The translations under genes were made by a program, and so were the position numbers. Under the pieces are notes generated by a model that was not told the origin of the DNA, did not search any database, and saw nothing but the letters and a program-made list of their open reading frames with translations. From Bacteroidales bacterium UBA3808 (lineage in GTDB: Bacteria; Bacteroidota; Bacteroidia; Bacteroidales; Paludibacteraceae), in the NCBI GenBank assembly GCA_002369075.1, contig DFEG01000016.1:9735-73478 (forward strand): a stretch of DNA of 63,744 nucleotides. The letters run 5' to 3'. Of this stretch, positions 26,046 to 34,133 are shown one piece after another (positions within the stretch are counted from its first letter, which is position 1; each line of letters opens with the position of its first letter).

Positions 26046-26580
26046 CAACTATCGACGCATCGTACCAACTCGCGTACATGGCATAGTTGTTGGCAATGGT
26101 CTTGTTGATTTCCTCGGTCTGCGCGGGGTCGGCTTTCTTGATGAACTTAGCCGGCACGCCGCCCCAGATCTCATGAGGACCGATCTGTGTGCCCTTGAGC
26201 ACCAACGCTCCCGCTGCCACAATAGCACCTTCGCCCACATGTGCGCCGTCGAGTAGGGTGGAACCCATGCCGATGAGCGCGTAGTCATCGACATCCGCGC
26301 CGTGGATCGTCACGTTGTGTCCCACGGATACGTAGTCGCCTAACGTGATGGTGGATTTCTTATAGAGCGTGTGCAGCACTGCGCCATCCTGAATGTTGCA
26401 ATGTTTGCCGATGGTGATGGTGTTCACGTCGCCGCGCAGAACGGAGTTGAACCACAGACTCGTTCCCTCGCCCACCGTCACATCGCCGACAACCGTGGCG
26501 TTCTCCGCCATGAACACGTCGTCGGCAATGCGCGGTACTAACAATTCACCATTACGGTTAATAGATTTAACTAATGCCAT
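26038..26580 (-). CDS. Gamma carbonic anhydrase family protein
   Basis: A left-handed beta-helix hexapeptide protein of 180 aa. It has NATVVGDVTVGEGTSLWFNSVLRGD and the likely zinc ligands: H in AVLHTLY (near residue 91) and two in GHNVTIHG (about 108 and 113). These fit the Cam-type/YrdA family. True carbonic anhydrase activity is not assured, since several relatives are inactive. The C-terminal residues DASIVDN and stop extend into a heptamer repeat. It is downstream of tpiA in the same direction. Confidence 0.85.
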   Translation of the reverse strand: MALVKSINRNGELLVPRIADDVFMAENATVVGDVTVGEGTSLWFNSVLRGDVNTITIGKHCNIQDGAVLHTLYKKSTITLGDYVSVGHNVTIHGADVDDYALIGMGSTLLDGAHVGEGAIVAAGALVLKGTQIGPHEIWGGVPAKFIKKADPAQTEEINKTIANNYAMYASWYDASIVDN

Positions 26581-26582
26581 TT

Positions 26583-26635
26583 AGTCTTTTATCTTTTAGC
26601 GTAAGCGGTCTTTTGTCTTTTAGCGCAGCGGTCTA
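26583..26635. repeat. CTTTTAGCG/AGCGGTCT composite repeat
   Basis: Two tandem units, CTTTTAGCG-TA-AGCGGTCT and CTTTTAGCG-C-AGCGGTCT, fill the gap between tpiA and the carbonic anhydrase gene. This is the cleanest example of the AGCGNAGCGGTCT core that appears in mosaics and in the loop of the 114-bp element. Confidence 0.82.
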
Positions 26636-27385
26636 TTATCGTGCGTTGATAATTGCTTCGAATTTCTCTGCTACGAGAGCGGCACCGCCGATCAGACCGC
26701 CGTCGATGTCCGGGCATGCGAACAGCTCGGCTGCGTTCTTCTCGTTGCAGCTGCCGCCGTAGAGGATAGTCGTGTCCTCGGCTGCCTCTTTGCCGTATTT
26801 CTCGGCTACGAGCGAACGGATATAAGCGTGGATCTCCTCTGCCTGTGCCGGCGTAGCGGTCAGACCGGTACCGATAGCCCAAACCGGTTCGTAAGCCAGG
26901 GTGATGTTCTTCCACTCCTCTGCGCTCAAACCGAAGACGGAGCCTTCCAACTGTGCTTTAACCACCTCGTTCTGCTTGCCTGCCTCGCGCTCCTCTTTCA
27001 CTTCGCCGATACAGAAGATCACTTTCAGACCGTTAGCCAATGCCAGGCGTACTTTCTCTGCCAGCATCTCGTAGCTCTCTGCGTAGTACTGACGACGCTC
27101 CGAGTGACCTAAAATCACGTACTCCGCACCGGTCGATTTAACCATTTCTGCGCTCACCTCGCCGGTGTACGCACCTTTCTCATGGTCAGCGCAGTTCTCG
27201 GCTGCCACTTTGATCGGCGAACCCTTGAGCAGCTCTGCCACGGTAGCCAGATGAATGAACGGCGTACCGATCACTACGGCGCACTTGGGGTCTTTTACTG
27301 CTGCTTTCAACTCGGTAGCCAGCGCTACACCTTCCTGCAGGTTCTTGTTCATTTTCCAGTTACCTGCAACCATTTTTGTTCTCAT
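26636..27385 (-). CDS. tpiA: Triosephosphate isomerase
   Basis: TpiA interconverts dihydroxyacetone phosphate and glyceraldehyde 3-phosphate. AGNWKMN carries the catalytic lysine, ILGHSERR the histidine and AYEPVWAIGTG the glutamate. The phosphate loop GGSCNEKNA and the GLIGGAAL motif are present. The 249 aa length is typical. In Bacteroides-type genomes tpiA is usually close to BT_3928-like and DUF1599 genes. Here two protease genes lie between them. Confidence 0.97.
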   Translation of the reverse strand: MRTKMVAGNWKMNKNLQEGVALATELKAAVKDPKCAVVIGTPFIHLATVAELLKGSPIKVAAENCADHEKGAYTGEVSAEMVKSTGAEYVILGHSERRQYYAESYEMLAEKVRLALANGLKVIFCIGEVKEEREAGKQNEVVKAQLEGSVFGLSAEEWKNITLAYEPVWAIGTGLTATPAQAEEIHAYIRSLVAEKYGKEAAEDTTILYGGSCNEKNAAELFACPDIDGGLIGGAALVAEKFEAIINAR

Positions 27386-27442
27386 AATCGTATATGTTTT
27401 TAAATGTTTATATCTATCTTTTGTATATCCGTCCTTCGTACT

Positions 27443-29446
27443 TTACTTGATTTTCTGTCCGAGAACGGTATATTTTTCATTGTCACGGATGATAACAATC
27501 TGCCCGTTCTCCATCACCTTCACAGCCTTCTCTGCCACTTCTGCGTTCTCAATCGCGGTAGTCGTTGCCTTGCGCACGAAGAGGCTCGGCAGAATCATAC
27601 TCTTGTTGGTCGGCGTCGTAGTAGCGTAGGTGGTGAAACGTGAATTGCCTTGGTTATAATTATAGAGGAAACGACCCTTATTCTCATCGCTGTTTAATAT
27701 GGTTGCCTCTCCGGCTGTGATTGAGATGCTCCATGTAGAAGCACCGCTGTTGGCAAACTTGACTTTCTTTGCAGCGGTAGCTACGAGCAATTGACCATTG
27801 TTGGTGAAGGTCCAATAGTTGCCGGATTGGCCGACAGTCATGATTTTTACTTCGCTATTGGCACTCAGCATGACTTGGTTATTGGTGATCGTTATGTCCT
27901 CTGTGTTAAACCAGCTTGAATTATTGTTGGAGCCTTCTCCGGCAGCGGCTTGGTTCTTGGAACTGCAAACTAAAATCACCTCATCGCCGGCAGCGAGGTT
28001 GTTGATATTTGTCAGCAGAGTAAATGCGCCTGTACCGGGAGTCGGATCATCACCCGGCTGTACCTCCGGATCCGTCGGGTCGGTAGGTTCAACGTAACCC
28101 GTGCTGTCCGGTACGATACCGATGATGACGGCTTGATCATCGTTAAAATCGTAGCTGCCACCTCCGGCACCGCCGCTTTCGGGAACCAGCTTGTCGAGGG
28201 CGAAGAAACCATCGTTAGTACCCGACCAACCCCAGTTGAAGTGGAATTTGTCATCGCTGTCATAGCCGTCACAAATAAAGCTATGACCGCCGGTACTTTC
28301 GCCTTCGTCATCATAACCGGCGCCATCATACAGGATCGGGCGTCCTTTGTCCAGTTCCGCTTTGAGCATGGCTGTCCAATCCTCGTCACTCCATTTTTCG
28401 TAATAAGTCCAGCCTTCGTATTCATAACCGTCGCGTATGTAGCTCACAATACTGTCTTTGTTGTATCTGAAATGTCTCCACAAGGCGTTCTCTGCGCACT
28501 GTGTATCTGTACTATCTTGATAGTTAGTAGTATAAGTTCCCGAACCGTCGTCATCATAACTGCCGTAAGCCATCTCTGTGGCTACACCGCAATGGTACAT
28601 CAGTGTTGCTACGGCAGTCTTTTGTGCAGTGTTTGAACTACCGGAGTAGGAGTTCTTCATGTTAGCCCAATCGTACGTCGTGTTGCCGAAATCGGCGGAC
28701 AAAGAGTCCGTGTATATGGAGGAATACTGAGGGATATAATTGCCGTCCCCGTCCGTCACGAAATTTCCCTCATCGTCTGTTACATAAGGCTCGGTCGGAT
28801 CTAACGGCAGGTACGAGTGGCTGCCTGTTCCTTTCTTGGGCCATTGCCAGTAGTTCATCACCTGTGCCATCGCGGTTGCCACGCAGCCGGTAGCGGCTTT
28901 GGTAGAGTTAGGTCCGAATGTTCCTGTTCCGGGGCAGAGCTGGTTATAGGGCTCGTCCTGATCCCATGTTGTCTGGATCAGCGGACCGACTATCGGAGTT
29001 GCTTTCGCCTTCCGCGCACTCTGGCGGAGCGCTTTCCATTCGGCTTGCGTTTCCTCGGCGGCTACTACGCCGTCCCTCTCTACGCGTCGGATAAACCGGT
29101 CGTATTTGCCCATCCATTTCTTCAGGTTAGCCGGCATGTTATCCGTGCGGAAATGGCCTGTCTCCGAATAGGCGAGAACAGGAGTGACCGCATCGTTGGC
29201 AGCGATGATGACCCATCCTTCACCGTCGGCGTTCTCATAGAGATAATACTGCGGCTCTTCCGCCGTGTTAATCGCTTTGCGCACCATTCGTTTGACTGGA
29301 GCGGCTTTGCGTATTCCGTTAGCCTGTGCCGGCGCTACATTCATAAAATGGTTCGCTACAACTGCTGCGTCCTCTGGCGAGACGCGTCCGGCAAACAGGG
29401 TTGCCGATACCAATAAGGCGATAATGCTTATATAGACTTTTCTCAT
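27443..29446 (-). CDS. C10 family cysteine protease (streptopain-like), long form
   Basis: An exported protease with a signal peptide (MRKVYISIIALLVSATLFAG), an inhibitory propeptide (VVANHFMNV to about residue 150), the catalytic cysteine in TGCVATAMAQVMNYW and the catalytic histidine in GGHSFICDGYD, followed by FHFNWGWSGTNDGFF. After the protease domain there is a linker rich in P, T and D (about 445-470), then a beta-rich domain (about 475-625), and a C-terminal tail VIIRDNEKYTVLGQKIK that resembles the sorting tails of Bacteroidales secreted proteins. The 667 aa length includes this extra domain. Targets could be host or dietary proteins. It is a tandem paralogue of the next gene. Confidence 0.9.
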   Translation of the reverse strand: MRKVYISIIALLVSATLFAGRVSPEDAAVVANHFMNVAPAQANGIRKAAPVKRMVRKAINTAEEPQYYLYENADGEGWVIIAANDAVTPVLAYSETGHFRTDNMPANLKKWMGKYDRFIRRVERDGVVAAEETQAEWKALRQSARKAKATPIVGPLIQTTWDQDEPYNQLCPGTGTFGPNSTKAATGCVATAMAQVMNYWQWPKKGTGSHSYLPLDPTEPYVTDDEGNFVTDGDGNYIPQYSSIYTDSLSADFGNTTYDWANMKNSYSGSSNTAQKTAVATLMYHCGVATEMAYGSYDDDGSGTYTTNYQDSTDTQCAENALWRHFRYNKDSIVSYIRDGYEYEGWTYYEKWSDEDWTAMLKAELDKGRPILYDGAGYDDEGESTGGHSFICDGYDSDDKFHFNWGWSGTNDGFFALDKLVPESGGAGGGSYDFNDDQAVIIGIVPDSTGYVEPTDPTDPEVQPGDDPTPGTGAFTLLTNINNLAAGDEVILVCSSKNQAAAGEGSNNNSSWFNTEDITITNNQVMLSANSEVKIMTVGQSGNYWTFTNNGQLLVATAAKKVKFANSGASTWSISITAGEATILNSDENKGRFLYNYNQGNSRFTTYATTTPTNKSMILPSLFVRKATTTAIENAEVAEKAVKVMENGQIVIIRDNEKYTVLGQKIK

Positions 29447-29455
29447 GATAATAGT

Positions 29456-30922
29456 TTATTGGATTTGTATTCCCATTAAATCATATTTTTTCCCGTCACG
29501 GACGATGACGACCTGATTGCCGTCAATGATCTTGCTCGCCGGAATCGTAACTTCGTTATTCTCAATAGCCTCTGTATCTTCCTTCTGGGGCTCTTCCGGC
29601 CGGTCGGGAACGATGCCGATGAGCACGTCCTGGTCTTCGTTGAAATCATAATTGCCGCCGCCTGCTCCTCCGCTGCCCGGAACGAGGGAGGAGAGCCGGT
29701 AGTAGCCGTCGCCGGCACCGGACCAGCCCCAGTTGAAGTGGAAATAGCCATCTTCGTCGTACCCGTCACAGATAAAACTGTGCCCGCCTTCGGAACTTGC
29801 TCCTCCGTACAGGATCGGGCGTCCTTTGTCCAGTTCGGCTTTCACCATGGCGGTCCAATCCTTATCCGTCCAGGAGTCGTAATAGGTGTACTTATAGCCG
29901 GAGCGGCTGGTTTGTGTATAGCCGTCCCGTGCGTAAGCGGTCAAACTGTCTTTCTTGTAACCGAAATAGTACCATAAGGCGTTCTGGGCACAGCCGCCGG
30001 CCTCCTCCGATTCGGGCGTGCCCCAGGTCCAGTCATTGTAGTTGAGCGTGTACGTGCCTGATCCGCCGTTGTTTTGGTTGCCGTACATCATTTCGGTCGC
30101 CACGCCGCAGTGGTACATCAGCGTGGCTACTGCCTTTTTGGAGGCTGCCGGACTGAAAAACAGGTACTTGTTGCGCATGTTTTCCCAATCGTAGGTGGTG
30201 TTCTCAAAATCGGCAAAAAGCGTCTCCGTGTAGTCGGAGGAATAGTTCGGCCATCCGAGGAAGTTTTCAGGTCTTTCCGGATTGAGAGGTCTGTACGACT
30301 TGCTTCCTGTTCCCTTCTTGGGCCACTGCCAGTAGTTCATCACCTGTGCCATGGCGGTTGCTACGCAGCCGGTATAAGCCTTGTTGCTTCCCGTGCCCGG
30401 ACATAAATCATTGTAGGGCGCTTCCTGGTCCCATTGCGTCTGGATCAGCGGACCTATTACGGGAGTGTGGGGGGTGGCTGCGCGAGGCGCCTTGCGAAGT
30501 GCGCCCCATTGTGCCTTCGCTTCCTCCGATGCCGTTATACTGTCCGCCTCAAGGCGGGTGATGAACCGGTCGTACTTGCCTAACCAGCGGCGTATGTTGG
30601 ACGGCATGCTGTCCGTGCGGAAATGACCCGTCTCCGAGTAGGCGAGAACAGGGTGCACTGCATCGTTGGCGGCGATGATAACCCAACCCTCGCTGTCCGC
30701 GTTCTCATATATATAATACCGGTTGTCCGCTGTACTGCTTGTATGCTTGCGTACCATCCGTTTGGCAGGAACGGCTTTTTTCATGCCCGGCACGGCGGAA
30801 GACGCGCGGACATTCATGAAGTTGTTCGCCACGAGCGCTGCTTCTTCCTCACTCACACGCTCTGCCCGCAGCGTCATCGACGACGCCATAAGGGCTAATA
30901 TTACTACAAAAATCTTTCTCAT
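29456..30922 (-). CDS. C10 family cysteine protease (streptopain-like), short form
   Basis: A paralogue of the neighbouring protease with the same plan: signal peptide (MRKIFVVILALMASSMTLRA), propeptide, catalytic cysteine in YTGCVATAMAQVMNYW and histidine in GGHSFICDGYD with FHFNWGWSGAGDGYY. It ends soon after the catalytic domain with a short tail VVIVRDGKKYDLMGIQI that matches the tail of the long form. It has 488 aa. The two genes are 9 nt apart, pointing to duplication with later gain or loss of the beta domain. Export through the type IX system is plausible given porD-like and porE-like genes, but unproven. Confidence 0.9.
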   Translation of the reverse strand: MRKIFVVILALMASSMTLRAERVSEEEAALVANNFMNVRASSAVPGMKKAVPAKRMVRKHTSSTADNRYYIYENADSEGWVIIAANDAVHPVLAYSETGHFRTDSMPSNIRRWLGKYDRFITRLEADSITASEEAKAQWGALRKAPRAATPHTPVIGPLIQTQWDQEAPYNDLCPGTGSNKAYTGCVATAMAQVMNYWQWPKKGTGSKSYRPLNPERPENFLGWPNYSSDYTETLFADFENTTYDWENMRNKYLFFSPAASKKAVATLMYHCGVATEMMYGNQNNGGSGTYTLNYNDWTWGTPESEEAGGCAQNALWYYFGYKKDSLTAYARDGYTQTSRSGYKYTYYDSWTDKDWTAMVKAELDKGRPILYGGASSEGGHSFICDGYDEDGYFHFNWGWSGAGDGYYRLSSLVPGSGGAGGGNYDFNEDQDVLIGIVPDRPEEPQKEDTEAIENNEVTIPASKIIDGNQVVIVRDGKKYDLMGIQIQ

Positions 30923-30964
30923 CTTATTTCCCCTTTTTCACTTTTCATTTTTCATCTTTCATTT

Positions 30965-32080
30965 TTATCTGTTTCTTACATTATACTTATCAATAATCGT
31001 GCCGTTCTGTACCACGAACACACCCGGATTGGCGCGTACTATCGTTTTGAGGGTCACGGGGTCGATGGTACAGAACACTTTTTCTACCGTCTCTTCGTCC
31101 ATGCCGGTCTCCTCGCCGAAATCAAATATCTCGTCCTCGCCGGAGCCGGTCAGAAAATAGCACTGCTCGCCACGCAAAAGGCACTCGGTATAAATACGCA
31201 ACACCTTGTCCGTCTGCTTGCGGTCGGTTTTCTTGAGGTCGTACATCGCAACGAGTGTCACCGGTTCTTCCGACTCTAAAATGTCGTAGGTTATATCCTC
31301 GAACTCCATGGTCAGGATCTCGAAATCGTGGATAGGCGGCTCGTAACCTTTCTTGACGAGCACGGATTTCTGATCCACGAACTTCCACTCGGGATCGCCC
31401 TTCGGGTAGTTCTCCAGCGTGAACTCCTGCTGCACGCCGTCTTTCTCGTAGATCAGCGTGGTCTCATAGACGTCGGGCTCGGCGTTCTCGGGTATCGCCA
31501 TCAGCTTGGGAATGTTGTTGCCGATCTTGTACGGACGGAAATCCATGACAGGCAAATGCTGGTAGGTATATTCCATGAGTCCGAATCCGGCAAAGAAAGT
31601 GACGATGGCGATTGCCAGCTCCGCTTTCCATGAGAAGGTCTGCGGAATAGCCTTGCGGCAAACGAGCAATACAACCACCAGCGAGAGAAGAACAACGTTC
31701 TTCCAGAAGGTCTGCCAGTTGGTCAGCACCAACGCATCGCCGAAACAGCCGCAGTCGGATACCGGGTTCGTCAGCGCAATCCAGAGCGTCAGCGGCGTCA
31801 TTACCAGATAGAACACTAACGAGAGCCAACTCGTCCATTGCGTGCGTACGTTCAATAACATACACACGCCCAAGATCAGCTCCACGGAGATCAGGGCAAT
31901 CGCTCCTACTTCAGCCAACGGCAGCAACTCCGTGAAGAACCCGCCAAAGGCCTTCAGGTAATCCTCGATCTTATATACTGTGCCTAACGGGTCAACCGCT
32001 TTCACAAAGCCCGAGAAGATGAACGTCACTGCCAACAACGTGCGGGCTGTGCTTCCAATAATATGTTTTGTCTTGTTCAT
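30965..32080 (-). CDS. BT_3928-like membrane protein (DoxX/MauE-type)
   Basis: A 371 aa protein. The N-terminal half has four or five transmembrane helices of the DoxX/MauE type (LLAVTFIFSGFVKAVDPLG near residue 15). The conserved cysteine pair is in VSDCGCFGDAL near residue 110. The C-terminal half is a soluble domain, possibly thioredoxin-related (VAMYDLKKTDRKQTDKV, then TPVTLKTI-like and NPGVFVVQNGTII). The combination resembles thiol-redox partner proteins of the envelope. It occurs with DUF1599 and tpiA in Bacteroides-type genomes, as here. The exact function is unknown. Confidence 0.75.
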   Translation of the reverse strand: MNKTKHIIGSTARTLLAVTFIFSGFVKAVDPLGTVYKIEDYLKAFGGFFTELLPLAEVGAIALISVELILGVCMLLNVRTQWTSWLSLVFYLVMTPLTLWIALTNPVSDCGCFGDALVLTNWQTFWKNVVLLSLVVVLLVCRKAIPQTFSWKAELAIAIVTFFAGFGLMEYTYQHLPVMDFRPYKIGNNIPKLMAIPENAEPDVYETTLIYEKDGVQQEFTLENYPKGDPEWKFVDQKSVLVKKGYEPPIHDFEILTMEFEDITYDILESEEPVTLVAMYDLKKTDRKQTDKVLRIYTECLLRGEQCYFLTGSGEDEIFDFGEETGMDEETVEKVFCTIDPVTLKTIVRANPGVFVVQNGTIIDKYNVRNR

Positions 32081-32083
32081 TTT

Positions 32084-32186
32084 TGTCTTTCGACTATTGT
32101 CTTTCTACTTTTGTCTTTCTACTTTCGACTTTCTACTTTCTACTTTGAGCACGGAGGACTGCCTGTGGCCGTCCGAACCGAGCAAG
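32084..32186. repeat. CTTTCTA heptamers with a GGACTGCC/GGCCGTCC palindrome
   Basis: About eight 7-bp units (TTTTGTC, TTTCTAC, TTTCGAC) lead into a palindromic piece at 32156-32175 (GGACTGCCTGTGGCCGTCC). The same palindrome, with one change, is inserted inside korB at 18278-18298. Confidence 0.82.
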
Positions 32187-32188
32187 GT

Positions 32189-32725
32189 CTATTCTTCATA
32201 ATGAATCAGATCGAATATGGCATAATTGATAATGTCGAAATAATTGCCCTCCACGCCTTCGGACGCGATCGTCTTGCCACCGTTGTCGAGAATGGTCTTG
32301 ATACGGATGATCTTCGCTAAAATCATATCTACGATTCCCTCCTTGCTCATCTCGCGCCACGCCTCGCCGTAGTCGTGGTTCTTGCGCATCATCAGCTCCT
32401 TGGACTCATGCAAAATCTTGTCGTAGAGTTCGGTAGCACGCTCGCGCGTCATATCTATGGAGTCCGCGTACCCGTGACGCGACTGAATAATGGCGGTAAT
32501 GCCGTAGTTGACTATTGCGCGCAGGTTTCCCTCAATGTCGTCGCCCACGAGGCTTACACCCGTCGTCTGCACCTGGCGTATGTTGCACACCTTGATATAA
32601 AGCTGGTCGGTAATGCCGTGCAGACGGAAAATCCGCCACGACGGACCGTAGTCCTGCATCTTCTCCACGAAGATCGCACGGCACTTGGCGGTCACTCTAT
32701 CGAAATCTTTATTCGTATCTGCCAT
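32189..32725 (-). CDS. DUF1599 domain protein
   Basis: A 178 aa protein with two similar halves (KMQDYGPSWRIFRLHG and KNHDYGEAWREMSKEG), the hallmark of DUF1599, whose relation to nucleotide-modification enzymes is only predicted. The duplicated YG.(S/A)WR motif suggests an internal repeat with a helical fold. It lies between hisS and the BT_3928-like gene, an order seen in related genomes. Confidence 0.8.
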   Translation of the reverse strand: MADTNKDFDRVTAKCRAIFVEKMQDYGPSWRIFRLHGITDQLYIKVCNIRQVQTTGVSLVGDDIEGNLRAIVNYGITAIIQSRHGYADSIDMTRERATELYDKILHESKELMMRKNHDYGEAWREMSKEGIVDMILAKIIRIKTILDNGGKTIASEGVEGNYFDIINYAIFDLIHYEE

Positions 32726-32739
32726 AACAATGTAATAGT

Positions 32740-34059
32740 TTAACTCTTTAACGCCTTAACGAGCTCCCCGAACTCCATCAACTGCTGCTCGCCGGTGCTC
32801 ATGTTCTTGAGCATTACTTTGCCTTGCGCCAGTTCGTCGCCGCCTACGATGGCTACGAACGGAATCTGCTTGCTGTCCGCGTAACCCATCTGTTTCTTCA
32901 TCTTCGCCGGCTCGGGGTACACCTCTACCGCTACGCCCTGTGCGCGTAGCTCTTTCGCCCAAGTGAGCGCGTACCGCAACTCCTCTTTGCCGAAGGTCGC
33001 AAAGAGCACCTGCGTCGTCGATTGCAGGGCTTTCGGGAAGAGGTCCAACTCCGTCAATACATCGTATATACGGTCCGCACCGAAGGAGATACCTACGCCC
33101 GACACACCCGGCAGACCGAAGATACCCGTCAGGTTGTCGTATCGGCCGCCGCCGGTGATGGAACCGATCTGCGCGTCCAATGCCTTCACCTCGAAGATGG
33201 CACCCGTGTAGTAGTTCAGTCCGCGTGCCAGGCACAGGTCTAACTCAATTGATAATTGACAATTGACAATTGACAATTCCTCAAAGATCTCCTCCATCTC
33301 CGCGATTCCTTTGAGACCGGTCTCGCTGGAAGCCAGAAATTCTTTCAACGAGGCTAACTTGTCTTGATTCCTGATTCCTGACTCCTGCTTCAATATCGGC
33401 TGCAACGCCTCTACTTGTTCCTCGCTCAGTCCGCGCTCAAGGAGCTCCGCATTCACAGCCTCCACGCCGATCTTGTCCAGCTTGTCGATGGCTACCGTGA
33501 TATCCACGATCTTATCCGGCGCACCGATCACCTCGGCGATACCGGCGAGTATCTTGCGGTTGTTGATGTGCAGGCACACGTTGATGCCTAACCGCTTGTA
33601 CACCTCCTCCACAATCTGGATCAACTCCAGTTCGCCGAGCAGACTGTCGCTGCCGATCACATCGACGTCGCACTGGTAGAACTCGCGGTAACGCCCTTTC
33701 TGCGGGCGGTCCGCACGCCACACCGGTTGGATCTGGAACCGCTTGAACGGAAAACTCAGTTCCTCGCGGTGTTGAACCACGTAGCGCGCAAAAGGAACGG
33801 TCAGGTCGTATCTCAGTCCCTTCTCCGGAGCCAATGCCGCTTTCTCACCGCTGTTCTGAATACGGAAGAGCAGCTTGTCGCCCTCCTCGCCGTACTTGCC
33901 CATCAGGGTACCTATATTCTCCATCGCCGGCGTCTCAATCTGCTGGAATCCATACAGCGAGAACACCCCCTTGATGGTGTCGAAGATATAATTCCGCCGC
34001 GCCATTTCTACTTGACCGAAGTCGCGCGTGCCTTTTGGTATGCTTGGTTTTTGTGCCAT
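32740..34059 (-). CDS. hisS: Histidyl-tRNA synthetase
   Basis: This is a class II synthetase that charges tRNA-His. Motif 1 lies after GTRDFGQVEMARRNYIFDTI, motif 2 reads QIQPVWRADRPQKGRYREFYQCD, the histidine A motif reads LARGLNYYTG, and motif 3 GVGISFGADRIYDVL is present. The ATG at 34059 (MAQKPSIPKG) is preferred over one two codons upstream. Two inserts are read in frame: 33246-33280 (TCAATTG heptamers, read as LSIVNCQLSIE just before the histidine motif) and 33365-33389 (ATTCCTG heptamers, read as QESGIRNQ). The essential role makes loss of function unlikely. Confidence 0.96.
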   Translation of the reverse strand: MAQKPSIPKGTRDFGQVEMARRNYIFDTIKGVFSLYGFQQIETPAMENIGTLMGKYGEEGDKLLFRIQNSGEKAALAPEKGLRYDLTVPFARYVVQHREELSFPFKRFQIQPVWRADRPQKGRYREFYQCDVDVIGSDSLLGELELIQIVEEVYKRLGINVCLHINNRKILAGIAEVIGAPDKIVDITVAIDKLDKIGVEAVNAELLERGLSEEQVEALQPILKQESGIRNQDKLASLKEFLASSETGLKGIAEMEEIFEELSIVNCQLSIELDLCLARGLNYYTGAIFEVKALDAQIGSITGGGRYDNLTGIFGLPGVSGVGISFGADRIYDVLTELDLFPKALQSTTQVLFATFGKEELRYALTWAKELRAQGVAVEVYPEPAKMKKQMGYADSKQIPFVAIVGGDELAQGKVMLKNMSTGEQQLMEFGELVKALKS

Positions 34060-34078
34060 AATCAAATATAAAATATTA

Positions 34079-34133
34079 AACTATCAACTATCAATTGTCA
34101 ACTGTCAACTATCAATTGTCAACCGTCAACTAA
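34079..34133. repeat. TCAACTA/TCAATTG heptamer run
   Basis: About seven diverged 7-bp units (ATCAACT, ATCAATT, GTCAACC) fill the gap between waaA and hisS. The waaA stop (TAG, 34130-34132) is formed by the last unit. Confidence 0.85.
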
